The notes: generated by a model not told the origin, from the sequence alone. A stretch of DNA of 64,000 bases from Lutispora sp003527145 (GCA_029983695.1 JASBZB010000011.1:1-64000); one strand, 5' to 3'. Counted from the first letter of the stretch, positions 1 to 8,901 are shown. Translations and numbers: made by a program.

Positions 1-552
1 ATATGGGGCAAGCCCGGACAGACAGACAACGTAAGCTACTTTACGCCTTGGGGTCCCTTTAATATGTTCACCTATCTTGCTCTAATATTAGTAGCAGTTT
101 CATATTACGTACTGTACAAAACGCCTTTCGGACTTAGAATCAGGGCAGTGGGAGAGCATCCAAGGGCAGCGGATACATTAGGCGTGAATGTTTATATTAT
201 GAGATATATATGCGTAATAATAAGTGGAATATTGGCCGGAATAGGAGGAGCATCCCTGTCTATAGGCTCAATAAGCCTTTTCAAGGAAGGAATGGTAGCC
301 GGCAAAGGTTTTATCGCTCTGGCGGCTATGATATTCGGAAAATGGCATCCCATAGGTGCTGCATTGGCATGCTTGTTCTTTGGCCTGGCTGATGCAATTC
401 AAACTATTTCCATGTCCCTTGGCTTGAATGTGCCTAAAGAATTTCTATTTGCATTGCCATACTTGCTGACGATGCTGGCAGTATCGGGCGTAGTAGGCAA
501 AGCTACTGCTCCTGCGGCAGACGGGGTCCCCTATGAAAAAGGGGAAAAATAG
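1..552 (+). CDS. ABC transporter permease, nucleoside type (3' part)
   Basis: The reading frame is open from the first base, so the 5' end lies outside the window; the first internal ATG is at 64. The protein is an integral membrane permease of the branched-chain/ribose/nucleoside superfamily (BPD_transp_2). It has hydrophobic helices and the cytoplasmic loop stretch TPFGLRIRAVGEHPRAADT, followed by the Gly/Ala-rich segments typical of NupQ/YufQ-like nucleoside importers. It should form the channel with a partner permease, an ATPase and a Bmp-type lipoprotein encoded upstream of the window. The family is clear; the nucleoside substrate is inferred from family resemblance. Confidence 0.85.
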   Translation: MWGKPGQTDNVSYFTPWGPFNMFTYLALILVAVSYYVLYKTPFGLRIRAVGEHPRAADTLGVNVYIMRYICVIISGILAGIGGASLSIGSISLFKEGMVAGKGFIALAAMIFGKWHPIGAALACLFFGLADAIQTISMSLGLNVPKEFLFALPYLLTMLAVSGVVGKATAPAADGVPYEKGEK

Positions 553-593
553 TTCTTGCAGCTTGCTTTTTATATTTCAAGAGGAGACTAAGC

Positions 594-1430
594 ATGGAGA
601 TAAAAGCTCGTTATCCGGGAAGCATAGGAGAAGTAATTCAAGGCAGAATTAAAGGGATAGATACGCTTTTATCATGCCCGGTAAATCTGTTTACGGATGT
701 CAGAATATATGAATGCAAAAATCCTTTAAAAAAAATCTCTTATCCCAAGGCATCCCAATTTTTGACAAATGTGCTTAAGCGTTGGGGGTATACAGATTGC
801 ATTGAAAGGCTGGATATAGAAATATGCTCGGATATACCCAAAGGGAAGGGCTTTGCCAGCAGCACTGCAGACCTGTGCGGGGTATATAATTGCCTTATAA
901 AACTATTTCATAGAAAGCATTATGAAGATGAGCTTGCTGAAGAGTGCATAAAAGTAGAGCCTACAGATAGTATAATATTTAAAAGCATGACTTTTTTTGA
1001 CTATAAAACAGGGGCATATAAGGAGCATATAGGAAGCTATATGAAATTTTTCCTCCTGGTATTTGAAGGCAATAGGATTGTAGACACGATAGAATTCAAC
1101 AAAAAGAGTATCCTTCCTCTGAGTCAAATTGACGATCTTGCTGAGCTTGCGAGGCATGGCGCTGAAAGGCAAAGCTTAGATCATATTGCCAGGGCATCTA
1201 CTGAGAGCATTATTAGAAATCAGCATAGGCTAAAGTATGATTTGCTGAGTGAAGTATTGAGGCTTAAGGATGGGACCGGCGGGCTCGGCATAATGGGAGC
1301 ACATAGCGGAGACGCGCTTGCCATAATATATGACGACATAAAGCTTGTAGAAAGGGCATTTGCTAATGCTCCGCATTTTAAAGGATATAAGGCTTATAAG
1401 CTGAGAACCATCACAGAAGATGAGTTTTAA
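594..1430 (+). CDS. pduX: GHMP-family kinase, PduX-like (L-threonine kinase)
   Basis: A 278-residue GHMP kinase. The glycine/serine-rich ATP loop PKGKGFASSTAD begins near residue 82, and the N-terminal strand PGSIGEVIQG and the C-terminal GLGIMGAHSGD are also typical. PduX phosphorylates L-threonine to make the aminopropanol linker precursor of cobalamin. The overall pattern and length fit PduX better than homoserine or mevalonate kinases. The start has a good AAGAGGAG site 9 bases upstream. It stands alone here with no other cobalamin genes nearby, so the exact substrate is inferred. Confidence 0.75.
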   Translation: MEIKARYPGSIGEVIQGRIKGIDTLLSCPVNLFTDVRIYECKNPLKKISYPKASQFLTNVLKRWGYTDCIERLDIEICSDIPKGKGFASSTADLCGVYNCLIKLFHRKHYEDELAEECIKVEPTDSIIFKSMTFFDYKTGAYKEHIGSYMKFFLLVFEGNRIVDTIEFNKKSILPLSQIDDLAELARHGAERQSLDHIARASTESIIRNQHRLKYDLLSEVLRLKDGTGGLGIMGAHSGDALAIIYDDIKLVERAFANAPHFKGYKAYKLRTITEDEF

Positions 1431-1439
1431 GAGTCTTGA

Positions 1440-1500
1440 TTGAACGAGACTTCATTCAGAGGGGATTCAACCCCCACTGAATGTTAGTTCAGTGATAAAT
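1440..1500. repeat. Palindromic repeat, full copy (1 of 3)
   Basis: The unit starts TTGAACGAGACTTCATTCAG and folds end to end. GAAC (1442-1445) pairs with GTTC (1487-1490), CATTCAG (1453-1459) pairs with CTGAATG (1477-1483), and GGGG pairs with CCCC around a short loop. The left half recurs at 17063 and 29408. It lies in the space between pduX and the terminator and has no T tract of its own. Confidence 0.75.
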
Positions 1501-1522
1501 TTGAGTAGTTTCCTTGCAGGGT

Positions 1523-1566
1523 CGAGCAGGACCTGGTTAAATGATTATCCATGTCCTGCTCGTTTT
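1523..1566 (+). terminator. Rho-independent terminator after pduX
   Basis: A perfect 10-bp GC-rich stem, CGAGCAGGAC with GTCCTGCTCG, is followed by TTTT. Confidence 0.85.
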
Positions 1567-1571
1567 AAATT

Positions 1572-1588
1572 TTGGCAAGGTTTTTGCT
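1572..1588 (+). promoter_or_regulatory. Candidate sigma-54 (-24/-12) promoter upstream of rpoN
   Basis: TTGGCAAG-N4-TTGCT matches the sigma-54 consensus TTGGCACG-N4-TTGCW with one mismatch. The invariant GG (1574-1575) and GC (1586-1587) are correctly 12 bases apart. It lies about 75 bases before the sigma-54 gene, which suggests autoregulation (inference). A single short match can occur by chance. Confidence 0.45.
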
Positions 1589-1618
1589 ATATTTATATTA
1601 TGATTAAGCATAAATATA

Positions 1619-1627
1619 TGGTATAAT
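1619..1627 (+). promoter_or_regulatory. Extended -10 promoter for rpoN
   Basis: TGGTATAAT is a consensus extended -10 element (TGnTATAAT), 36 bases before the rpoN start codon. No good -35 box is visible. Confidence 0.5.
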
Positions 1628-1663
1628 TATTATGTAGACTTTCATTTGTGAGAGGTGAAAACT

Positions 1664-3067
1664 ATGAGAATGGGATATGATCTGATACTTGAGCAACAGC
1701 AAAAACTTATAATGACGCCGGAATTAAGACTCGCTCTCAAGATATTGCAGCTTCCTACGATAGAATTAGAGGAGCTTGTGAAGCAAGAGCTTGAAACTAA
1801 TCCCGTTCTTGATGTTATAGAAGATAATCAAGAAGAAAAAGCTGAAAACCCTGATAAAGACCGAGACGAAGAAAAAAGTACCATTGAAGAAATTGATTGG
1901 AAAGAATATTTTCAATATCAGGGTAAGAGCTATTGCTTGGAAAATACCGGAATAGACGACTCTCAAGAGATGAATTACGACAACTTGATATGTTATTCGG
2001 ATACCTTGAAGGATCATTTGCTTTTTCAGCTTAACACCTTGAAATTGGGCAAATGTGACAGAATTATCGGAGAATATATCATAGAGAGTTTGGATGACAA
2101 TGGATATTTATGTACCACAATAGATCAGATATCTTCTGTGCTTTCTGCATCTAAAGAAAGAGTAGAAAAAGTATTGAGGATCATCCAGACCTTTGAACCC
2201 ATTGGTGTGGGGGCACTTAATCTGATGGATTGCCTATTGATACAAATACATGCATTGGGTATCGCAGATGAGAATCTAGAAAGCATAATTAAAGACCATC
2301 TGGATGATATTGCAGGCAACAGGCTGCAAAATATTGCTAAAAAGCTGTCTATAACTGTAGCAGAAGTACAAGAGTACAGCGATATAATAAAAAGCCTGGA
2401 GCCCAAACCGGGAAGATCATTTTTTTGCGGAACCGAGTGCAGATATGTTATCCCTGATGTCTTTGTTGAAAAGATTGAGAATGAATATATAATTACTATA
2501 AATGACAATTACAGCTCAAGGCTTATGGTTAATCAATACTATAAGAGCATTATAAATACAGAGGACAAGTCCTCAGAAGCCCTGTCTTTTATTAATGACA
2601 AGCTTTCCTCCGCATTATGGCTTATAAAGAGCCTTGAACAGAGAAAGAATACATTATATAGAGTAGTCAAAGCTATTGTTGATTATCAAAGAGATTTTTT
2701 TGAGAAGGGCGATAGCTATCTAAAAACTATGACGCTGAGGAACATTGCTGATGAAGTTCAGGTTCATGAGTCTACTGTCAGCAGAGCTATAAGCGGCAAA
2801 TACGCTCAAACGCCAAGAGGAATATTTGAAATAAAATACTTTTTCAAAAGCGGTGTTGGTAATGAAGAAGGGGAAGATATATCCTCAGAAAGCATAAAAA
2901 AGATGATGAGATCAATAATAGACAAGGAGGATACTTCAAAGCCTATAAGCGATCAAGCCATAGCTGATCTTCTGGCGGAAAAAGGCATAAAAATTTCCAG
3001 GCGCACCGTTGCAAAATATAGAGATGAAATCGGAATACCCTCATCTTCAAGGAGAAAAAGATACTAA
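1664..3067 (+). CDS. rpoN: RNA polymerase sigma-54 factor
   Basis: About 467 residues with the full sigma-54 layout. The glutamine-rich activator-interacting region I (LEQQQKLIMTPEL) comes first, then an acidic linker, the core-binding domain, a helix-turn-helix (HESTVSRAISGKY), and the C-terminal RpoN box (RRTVAKYRDEIGIPSS) that reads the -24 element. An in-frame GTG lies at 1655, but AGAGGTG at 1651-1657 sits at the right distance for ATG 1664, so I use the latter. The factor needs AAA+ enhancer-binding activators, and none is encoded in the window. A position just before cggR-gap is common in Clostridia. Confidence 0.96.
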   Translation: MRMGYDLILEQQQKLIMTPELRLALKILQLPTIELEELVKQELETNPVLDVIEDNQEEKAENPDKDRDEEKSTIEEIDWKEYFQYQGKSYCLENTGIDDSQEMNYDNLICYSDTLKDHLLFQLNTLKLGKCDRIIGEYIIESLDDNGYLCTTIDQISSVLSASKERVEKVLRIIQTFEPIGVGALNLMDCLLIQIHALGIADENLESIIKDHLDDIAGNRLQNIAKKLSITVAEVQEYSDIIKSLEPKPGRSFFCGTECRYVIPDVFVEKIENEYIITINDNYSSRLMVNQYYKSIINTEDKSSEALSFINDKLSSALWLIKSLEQRKNTLYRVVKAIVDYQRDFFEKGDSYLKTMTLRNIADEVQVHESTVSRAISGKYAQTPRGIFEIKYFFKSGVGNEEGEDISSESIKKMMRSIIDKEDTSKPISDQAIADLLAEKGIKISRRTVAKYRDEIGIPSSSRRKRY

Positions 3068-3087
3068 AGGCAGCAATGCCTTTTTTT
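3066..3087 (+). terminator. Terminator after rpoN
   Basis: AAAGGCA-GCAA-TGCCTTT followed by further Ts; the stem overlaps the rpoN stop codon. Confidence 0.8.
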
Positions 3088-3123
3088 ATTGGATGAAATC
3101 ATCGAAAATTATGGAAAATATGA

Positions 3124-3152
3124 TTGAAAATATGTAAAAGGAGGAATATAAT
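3124..3152 (+). promoter_or_regulatory. Sigma-A promoter of the cggR-gap-pgk operon
   Basis: TTGAAA, a 17-base spacer, and a perfect TATAAT (3147-3152). The expected start of transcription is about 3159, immediately before the CggR-like operator. Confidence 0.8.
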
Positions 3153-3160
3153 AAGCATAT

Positions 3161-3195
3161 AGGGACAAAAAACAATGCGAGGGACAATAAATGTC
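3161..3195 (+). promoter_or_regulatory. Probable CggR operator
   Basis: Two direct AGGGAC half-sites (3161-3166 and 3180-3185) are present. The second is followed by N6 and TGTC, as in the Bacillus CggR operator (CGGGAC-N6-TGTC, repeated). The first half has CAAT in place of TGTC, and the repeat spacing is 19 instead of 20. It lies directly downstream of the promoter, where a bound repressor would block elongation. Confidence 0.7.
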
Positions 3196-3210
3196 CCTGG
3201 GAGGAATCTG

Positions 3211-4239
3211 ATGAAAAATTTTATTGAACTTCAAAAAAGAATTGCCCCGGAAATATCAGATATGATTGAAAAAAGGTATTCCATCCTTTTGACTATTAAA
3301 TACAATCAGCCTATAGGAAGGCGCAATATATCAAGCTTTATGGGGCAGACAGAAAGATGGGTAAGAAGTGAGTTAGATGTTTTAAAGAATCAAAATCTCA
3401 TAGGGATACAATCTGCCGGCATGCACATCACAGAAGAGGGAGAAGAAATAATAACCAAGCTTTCAGCATATATAGATGAAGTTAAGGGATTGAACATGCT
3501 ATCTAAAAATTTGAAAACTATGCTGGGCGTTAAAGATGTGCTGATCGTTCCGGGAGATTGTGAAAAAAGGCCTGAGGTACTGAATGAGATGGGAAGAAGA
3601 GCCTTTGATTATATGAAGGAGTGCATAAAGGATAATTCTGTAATAGCGGTATCCGGAGGATATTCTACTATGGCTATGGCAGAAAATGCAAGATCTATTG
3701 GGAGTAAAAAAACCATAGTCGTTCCTGCCACAGGGGGCCATAGCGGAAATTTGGAAACCCAGTCCAATGCTGTTGCTGAGAGGCTCGCTCATAAAATAGA
3801 CGGAGATTATTATCCTTTATATCTTCCGGAAAGCATTAATGACGAAATGCTGCATACAATGCTGGCTGATCCGCATATTTCAAAGGTAGTTAACCTTATT
3901 GGCCAGGCTGACATATTTCTGTTCGGATTAAGCACAATAGATCAGATAACCAAAAGAAGAAAGCTTGATGAGGATACAAAAAAATATTTGGAAGGAAAGG
4001 GAGCTATTGCGGAGGCTTTTGGATATTATTTCGGTGAAGATGGCAAGGCAATACTTAAAAAAGGCAGCATCGGTATAAGAATAGAAGATTGCGGGAATAT
4101 AAACACTGTGATTTCTATAGCCGGAGGCATAACAAAAGCTAAAGCAATTATTTGCGTCAACCGTGGCAAAAATAAAAATATATTAGTAGTTGATGAAAAA
4201 GCTGCGGAAGAAATATATGATATAATGAGAGGAGAATAA
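3211..4239 (+). CDS. cggR: Central glycolytic genes regulator (SorC/DeoR family)
   Basis: A 342-residue repressor with an N-terminal winged helix (RRNISSFMGQTERWVRSELDVLKNQNLI, about residues 37-64) and a SorC-type sugar-phosphate-binding domain (VSGGYSTMAMAE; later FGLSTIDQ and IAGGITKAKAI). In Bacillus subtilis, CggR represses the gap operon and is released by fructose-1,6-bisphosphate. The start at 3211 is chosen over the in-frame ATG at 3175 because GGGAGGA lies just before it, and because MKNFIELQKRIAPE aligns with the known CggR start. The 3175 ATG sits inside the operator. First gene of the operon, 3 bases before gap. Confidence 0.92.
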   Translation: MKNFIELQKRIAPEISDMIEKRYSILLTIKYNQPIGRRNISSFMGQTERWVRSELDVLKNQNLIGIQSAGMHITEEGEEIITKLSAYIDEVKGLNMLSKNLKTMLGVKDVLIVPGDCEKRPEVLNEMGRRAFDYMKECIKDNSVIAVSGGYSTMAMAENARSIGSKKTIVVPATGGHSGNLETQSNAVAERLAHKIDGDYYPLYLPESINDEMLHTMLADPHISKVVNLIGQADIFLFGLSTIDQITKRRKLDEDTKKYLEGKGAIAEAFGYYFGEDGKAILKKGSIGIRIEDCGNINTVISIAGGITKAKAIICVNRGKNKNILVVDEKAAEEIYDIMRGE

Positions 4240-4242
4240 ATA

Positions 4243-5256
4243 ATGGCTGTAAAAGTTGGTATTAACGGTTTCGGAAGAATTGGCAGACCCGTTTTTAAAA
4301 TTGCCCGGGAGAAATTCGATGAGGATATTGAAATTGTCCTGATAAATGATTTATCTGATCCTGCAACTCTTGCCCATTTATTAAAATATGACAGTACATA
4401 TGGAGTATATGCTGAAGATGTTGATGCATATGAGGATGGCATCATCGTTAATGGCAAGAAAATAAGAATAAGTGCCGAAGCAAACCCGGAAGATATAAAA
4501 TGGGCCGAATACGGCGTAGATATTGTTATAGAGTCCACAGGAAGATTTATAAGCAAGAAGGATGTTTCAGCACATATGCGTGGGGGAGCCAAGAAGGTGG
4601 TAATATCTTCTCCGGCAAAAGATGAAGACATTACTATAGTCATGGGTGTCAATGAAGATAAGTATATACCTGAGAAACACCATATTATTTCCAATGCGTC
4701 ATGCACCACAAATTGCCTGGCTCCGATCGTTAAGGTACTTCATGAGACCTTTGGCATTAAAAAAGGATTCATGACTACGATACACTCCTATACCAATGAT
4801 CAGAGAATTTTAGATTTGCCTCATAAGGATTTGAGGAGATCTAGGGCAGCAGCTTTGTCAATAATACCTACCACCACAGGAGCCGCAAAGGCAGTGGCTC
4901 TTGCAATACCGGATATGAAGGGCAGGCTGACGGGACTGGCTATGCGAGTTCCAACGCCTACGGTTTCAGTTGTAGATTTTGTTGCAGCATTGGAAAAAGA
5001 GGCTGACATTGATGCGGTAAATGAGGCTCTTAGGCATGCTTCTGAAAGCAGCATGAAGGGCATCATCGAGTTTTGCACGAAGCCTCTTGTTTCTATCGAT
5101 TTCAAGGGCAATTCCCATTCAGCAATAATTGACTCGCTGTCTACCATGGTTTTAGATGATGATATGATAAAGGTTGTAGCATGGTATGATAATGAATGGG
5201 GCTACTCCAACAGATTGGTGGACCTGGTAAAATATATTGCAGATAAGCAAGCTTAA
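4243..5256 (+). CDS. gap: Glyceraldehyde-3-phosphate dehydrogenase
   Basis: A 337-residue type I GAPDH, which oxidises glyceraldehyde-3-phosphate to 1,3-bisphosphoglycerate with NAD. The Rossmann loop NGFGRIGR is at the N-terminus. The catalytic Cys is residue 154 in SNASCTTNCLAP, and WYDNEWGYSNR is the C-terminal signature. The GAGAGGAG site lies at the end of cggR, with a 3-base gap, so the genes are co-transcribed and share CggR control. Confidence 0.97.
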   Translation: MAVKVGINGFGRIGRPVFKIAREKFDEDIEIVLINDLSDPATLAHLLKYDSTYGVYAEDVDAYEDGIIVNGKKIRISAEANPEDIKWAEYGVDIVIESTGRFISKKDVSAHMRGGAKKVVISSPAKDEDITIVMGVNEDKYIPEKHHIISNASCTTNCLAPIVKVLHETFGIKKGFMTTIHSYTNDQRILDLPHKDLRRSRAAALSIIPTTTGAAKAVALAIPDMKGRLTGLAMRVPTPTVSVVDFVAALEKEADIDAVNEALRHASESSMKGIIEFCTKPLVSIDFKGNSHSAIIDSLSTMVLDDDMIKVVAWYDNEWGYSNRLVDLVKYIADKQA

Positions 5257-5301
5257 AAAACCGTTTTCCAATAAAAGCCGTAATATAATGGAGGTTTGTA
5301 A

Positions 5302-6489
5302 ATGCTTAATAAAAAAACCGTTGAAGATCTGGATGTCAAGGGCAAAAAAGTATTGGTAAGAGCAGATTTTAATGTGCCTATGGACAAGGAAGGCAATATA
5401 ACTGATGATAGAAGGATCAGAGAAGCCCTGCCCACTATTAACTACTTAAAGAATAAGGGCGCCAAGGTTATACTTATGTCCCATTTAGGAAGGCCTAAAG
5501 GAAAGTTTAATCCTGAGTTTTCATTGAAACCGGTGGCAGGGAGATTGACAGCTCTGTTAGGGCAGCAGGTTATATTTGCCGAAGATGTTATAGGAGAAGA
5601 CGCTATAAAGAAATCATCGGCGCTAAAGGAAGGAGAGGTAATGCTCCTTGAGAATGTAAGGTTTCATGCCGAGGAAGAGAAGAATGATGCTGAGTTTGCC
5701 AAAAAACTTTCTTTGCTGGGAGAAGTGTATGTAAATGATGCTTTTGGCACTGCTCATAGAGCACATGCTTCTACAGCCGGCATTGCAGACTATCTGCCTT
5801 CTGCTGTAGGATTCCTGATCAAAAAAGAGCTGGAATGTATGGGCAAGGCCCTGTCAAACCCTGAGAGGCCTTTTATTGCCATACTTGGCGGTGCCAAGGT
5901 ATCGGATAAGATTGGAGTAATAGAAAACCTGATCTATAAGGTTGATGCTTTGCTTATCGGAGGGGGAATGGCTTTCACATTTTTGAAGGCAAAGGGCTTT
6001 GAAGTCGGCAAATCCTTAATTGAAGAAGATAAGGTAGAATTGGCAGGAGAATTATTAAAGAAAGCGAAAGATAAAGGCATTAAGCTTTTGCTCCCCATAG
6101 ATATTGTAGCTGCTTCTGAGTTCAAAGCAGACGCAGAATGCAAAACTGTAGAGGCTTCTTCAATTCCCAAGGATTATATGGGCTTGGATATAGGGGAAAA
6201 TACCAGGAAAATGTTCAGTGAAACAATAGGAAATGCAAAGACAGTTGTATGGAATGGACCTATGGGTGTATTTGAAATGCCGGTTTTTGCAAAAGGCACC
6301 TACGCAGTTGCAGAAGCTATGTCAAAGGTCAAAGGTGCGACTATAATTGGCGGTGGGGACTCGGCTGCTGCCGTAGAGCAGCTGGGTTTTGCAGATAAGA
6401 TGACCCATATTTCTACCGGCGGCGGTGCATCCTTAGAATTTCTCGAAGGTAAGGTTTTACCGGGCATAGATGTAATAAATGATAAATAA
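5302..6489 (+). CDS. pgk: Phosphoglycerate kinase
   Basis: 395 residues, the usual length. The N-lobe substrate signature VLVRADFNVPMD, the LLENVRFHAEEE and VNDAFGTAHRAHAST motifs, and the C-lobe nucleotide site WNGPMGVFE with IIGGGDSAAAV are all present. It converts 1,3-bisphosphoglycerate and ADP to 3-phosphoglycerate and ATP. TAATGGAGG precedes the start. It follows gap by 45 bases in the CggR operon. Confidence 0.97.
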   Translation: MLNKKTVEDLDVKGKKVLVRADFNVPMDKEGNITDDRRIREALPTINYLKNKGAKVILMSHLGRPKGKFNPEFSLKPVAGRLTALLGQQVIFAEDVIGEDAIKKSSALKEGEVMLLENVRFHAEEEKNDAEFAKKLSLLGEVYVNDAFGTAHRAHASTAGIADYLPSAVGFLIKKELECMGKALSNPERPFIAILGGAKVSDKIGVIENLIYKVDALLIGGGMAFTFLKAKGFEVGKSLIEEDKVELAGELLKKAKDKGIKLLLPIDIVAASEFKADAECKTVEASSIPKDYMGLDIGENTRKMFSETIGNAKTVVWNGPMGVFEMPVFAKGTYAVAEAMSKVKGATIIGGGDSAAAVEQLGFADKMTHISTGGGASLEFLEGKVLPGIDVINDK

Positions 6490-6497
6490 GTAACTTA

Positions 6498-6547
6498 GAG
6501 AAGTCTAATATACTCGTTAATGAGTTATTAGGCTTTTCTCATTTTTT
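6498..6547 (+). terminator. Terminator after pgk
   Basis: A long imperfect stem (GAGAAGTCTAATA with TATTAGGCTTTTCTC) has a nested ACTC/GAGT top and a T6 tail at 6542-6547. It separates cggR-gap-pgk from the genes downstream. Confidence 0.75.
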
Positions 6548-6714
6548 CAAATTTCGATATTTTCGAATAATTATTCATAATAAATTATAATTTAGATAAG
6601 GAAAATGAAGTATAATTTGTAGTCATTGCACAAAGGTTATTGTAGTAAATTGTAGAATATTGATACAATGAGTTGCAATTTCGGCTGAAATTTATTAAAC
6701 AAGGAGGCGTAGAT

Positions 6715-7953
6715 ATGATTTTAATTAAAAATGCAAGAATACTGGACAAAGATGTGAGTATGGATATACTCATAAACGATGAAGGAAGATATGAAGAGAT
6801 ATCCGAGAAAATTGATGAAAGCAAACATTCCAACTGTCAGGTGATCGATGCCAAGGGTATGCTGGCAGCTCCTACATTTATCAATACTCACATGCATCTT
6901 GACAAGGTATATACGTCTGTTTCGGGAAGAGAAAGCGTAGAAGAAACCTTAGAGGAATCAATAAAAATCATGCATGACAGAAAAAGAAAGTATGTAGTAG
7001 AGGATGTCAAAAATAGGGCTGTGAGAGCTATAAAAGAATGTGTTGCATATGGCTGCACAAAGATAAGGACAAATGTAGACATCGATAATATGGCAAACTT
7101 GGTGGGATTAAAGGGTGTTGTGGCAGCAAAAGAGGAATGCAAGGATATTTGTGATATACAAGTAGTTGCTTTTCCTCAGGAAGGCATATTCAATAATGAA
7201 GGAACGGAAAGACTTATGTGGGAGGCAATGGAAAACGGTGCCGATGTTGTCGGAGGGATGCCTGCTGCAGAATGGTTGGATTCATATGCCAAGAAGCATG
7301 TGGATCTGGTATTTGAAATAGCCAAGAAGTATAATGCTCTTATTGATATGCATATGGATCAGTCAAAGGATATGTTTGACAGGTCAATGGAATACACGGC
7401 AGTAAAATCCATGGAAGAAGGTATGCAAGGGAAAGTGACCGGAGGTCATTGCACTTCCATAGCATATCAAAATCAATCTCATGCTGCCAAAGTAATGGAA
7501 ATTTTAAAAATTGCTAAGTTTAACGTATGTACCAATACACAAACATTAGCTATTATGGGTGTTGACAATGAGCCAAGAACAAGAGGCGTAACAAGGATCA
7601 GAGAAATGGTTGAAATGGGCATTAATGTAGCAACAGCTCAGGATACAATCTGCGATGGTTTCCATCTATACGGAACCGGCGACCCCTTAGATTACGGCTT
7701 GATATGTGCTTATACTGCTCAATATAATACTCCCAAAACTGCAAGAATAGTATTTGATATGTTGACCAAAAACTCGGCCAAAATTTTTGCGCCGGACGAA
7801 AAATATGGAATAGAAGTGGGAAATGTTGCAGACTTAAATATCATCGATGCTAATAATGTGCAAGAAGCATTGAGACTCAGAGCTGCAAGACCATATATAA
7901 TTAAAAAAGGCAAAGTGATTGCAAAGTTTGAGAAGAAGCAAACTTTAATATAG
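6715..7953 (+). CDS. Amidohydrolase, cytosine deaminase-like
   Basis: About 412 residues of the metal-dependent hydrolase superfamily, closest in pattern to CodA-type deaminases. Metal ligands appear in NTHMHLDK, LIDMHMDQ and GGHCTS; AQDTICDGFHLYGTGDPLD matches the late active-site Asp region of the family. The start at 6715 follows a strong AAGGAGG site; the ATG at 6673 has none. Hydrolysis of an exocyclic amine or amide is likely, but the substrate cannot be read from sequence. It is flanked by terminators on both sides, so it is a separate unit inserted between pgk and tpiA. Confidence 0.75.
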   Translation: MILIKNARILDKDVSMDILINDEGRYEEISEKIDESKHSNCQVIDAKGMLAAPTFINTHMHLDKVYTSVSGRESVEETLEESIKIMHDRKRKYVVEDVKNRAVRAIKECVAYGCTKIRTNVDIDNMANLVGLKGVVAAKEECKDICDIQVVAFPQEGIFNNEGTERLMWEAMENGADVVGGMPAAEWLDSYAKKHVDLVFEIAKKYNALIDMHMDQSKDMFDRSMEYTAVKSMEEGMQGKVTGGHCTSIAYQNQSHAAKVMEILKIAKFNVCTNTQTLAIMGVDNEPRTRGVTRIREMVEMGINVATAQDTICDGFHLYGTGDPLDYGLICAYTAQYNTPKTARIVFDMLTKNSAKIFAPDEKYGIEVGNVADLNIIDANNVQEALRLRAARPYIIKKGKVIAKFEKKQTLI

Positions 7954-7972
7954 CATAAAATAAATATCATAT

Positions 7973-8023
7973 ATTCCTTCGTTCATGTTACCTCAAAGTA
8001 TATAAGCGAAGGAATTTTATTTT
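7973..8023 (+). terminator. Terminator after the amidohydrolase
   Basis: ATTCCTTCG (7973-7981) pairs with CGAAGGAAT (8007-8015), followed by TTTATTTT. Confidence 0.75.
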
Positions 8024-8040
8024 GCTTTTTTATTATATTG

Positions 8041-8069
8041 TTGATGGGATGCTTTAAATTTATTATAAT
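8041..8069 (+). promoter_or_regulatory. Sigma-A promoter for tpiA
   Basis: TTGATG, 17 bases, TATAAT (8064-8069). This gives tpiA-eno its own start, separate from the CggR promoter. Confidence 0.65.
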
Positions 8070-8136
8070 AAGATTGTGCTAAGGGGGATTGGTTATAACC
8101 AAAATAGCAGTATAAAATATATGGAGTGATTGTATT

Positions 8137-8901
8137 GTGATAAGAAGAAAGCCTATAATAGCAGGTAATTGGAAGATGAATAATACAATGGAAGAAGGAG
8201 AAAAGCTAGTTACACATCTGCTTGGTCTGATCGAAAAAAGAGATAGGGAAGTGATTATATGTCCTAGCTTTGTTTGCCTTTCAAGAGCAGCTGAGCTATT
8301 AAAAGGTCATGATGTGGTTTTAGGCGCTCAAAACATGCATTATGAGGATATGGGTGCTTTTACAGGAGAGGTATCGCCTTTATTTTTAAAAGAAGTCGGG
8401 GTGACTTATGTTATATTAGGGCATTCTGAAAGAAGACATATTTTCGGAGAGAAGGATGACCTGATCAATAAAAAGGTGAAGGCGGCTTTAAAGCATGATA
8501 TGAATCCGATTGTATGCGTCGGCGAGACTCTGGAAGAAAGAGAGAGCAACATAACATTTGAAATCATCAGAAGTCAGGTATATGGAAGCCTGGCAGGTTT
8601 AGAAAAAGAAAAGATGGGAAAACTTGTAATAGCTTATGAGCCCGTCTGGGCTATTGGTACCGGCAAAACTGCAACTAAAGAAGATGCCAATGAAGTTATT
8701 GGTTACATAAGGAAGCTGCTGGCTGAAAAGTTCGGCAGAGAAGTGGGAGATAAAACAAGGATACTCTATGGGGGCAGCGTAAAACCGGCCAACATAAAAG
8801 AACTCATGGATATGGAAGAAATAGACGGGGCATTGGTAGGCGGAGCAAGCTTAAAAGCGGTCGAATTCTCGGAAATCGCAAATTATGATATTACTGAATA
8901 A
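8137..8901 (+). CDS. tpiA: Triosephosphate isomerase
   Basis: 254 residues with a GTG start behind GGAGTGAT. NWKMN holds the catalytic Lys, GHSERR the catalytic His, and AYEPVWAIGTGKTA the catalytic Glu and the flexible lid; YGGSVKP forms the phosphate site. It interconverts dihydroxyacetone phosphate and glyceraldehyde-3-phosphate. In Bacillus it lies directly after pgk; here an amidohydrolase unit separates them and tpiA has its own promoter. Confidence 0.97.
   Translation: MIRRKPIIAGNWKMNNTMEEGEKLVTHLLGLIEKRDREVIICPSFVCLSRAAELLKGHDVVLGAQNMHYEDMGAFTGEVSPLFLKEVGVTYVILGHSERRHIFGEKDDLINKKVKAALKHDMNPIVCVGETLEERESNITFEIIRSQVYGSLAGLEKEKMGKLVIAYEPVWAIGTGKTATKEDANEVIGYIRKLLAEKFGREVGDKTRILYGGSVKPANIKELMDMEEIDGALVGGASLKAVEFSEIANYDITE

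Noticed and set aside
2125..2508. Open frame of 127 codons on the - strand
   Set aside because: Shadow of rpoN in another frame; no ribosome binding site and no familiar sequence.
4026..4709. Open frame of 227 codons on the - strand across the cggR-gap junction
   Set aside because: It spans two certain genes on the other strand and has low-complexity Ser/Ile-rich sequence.
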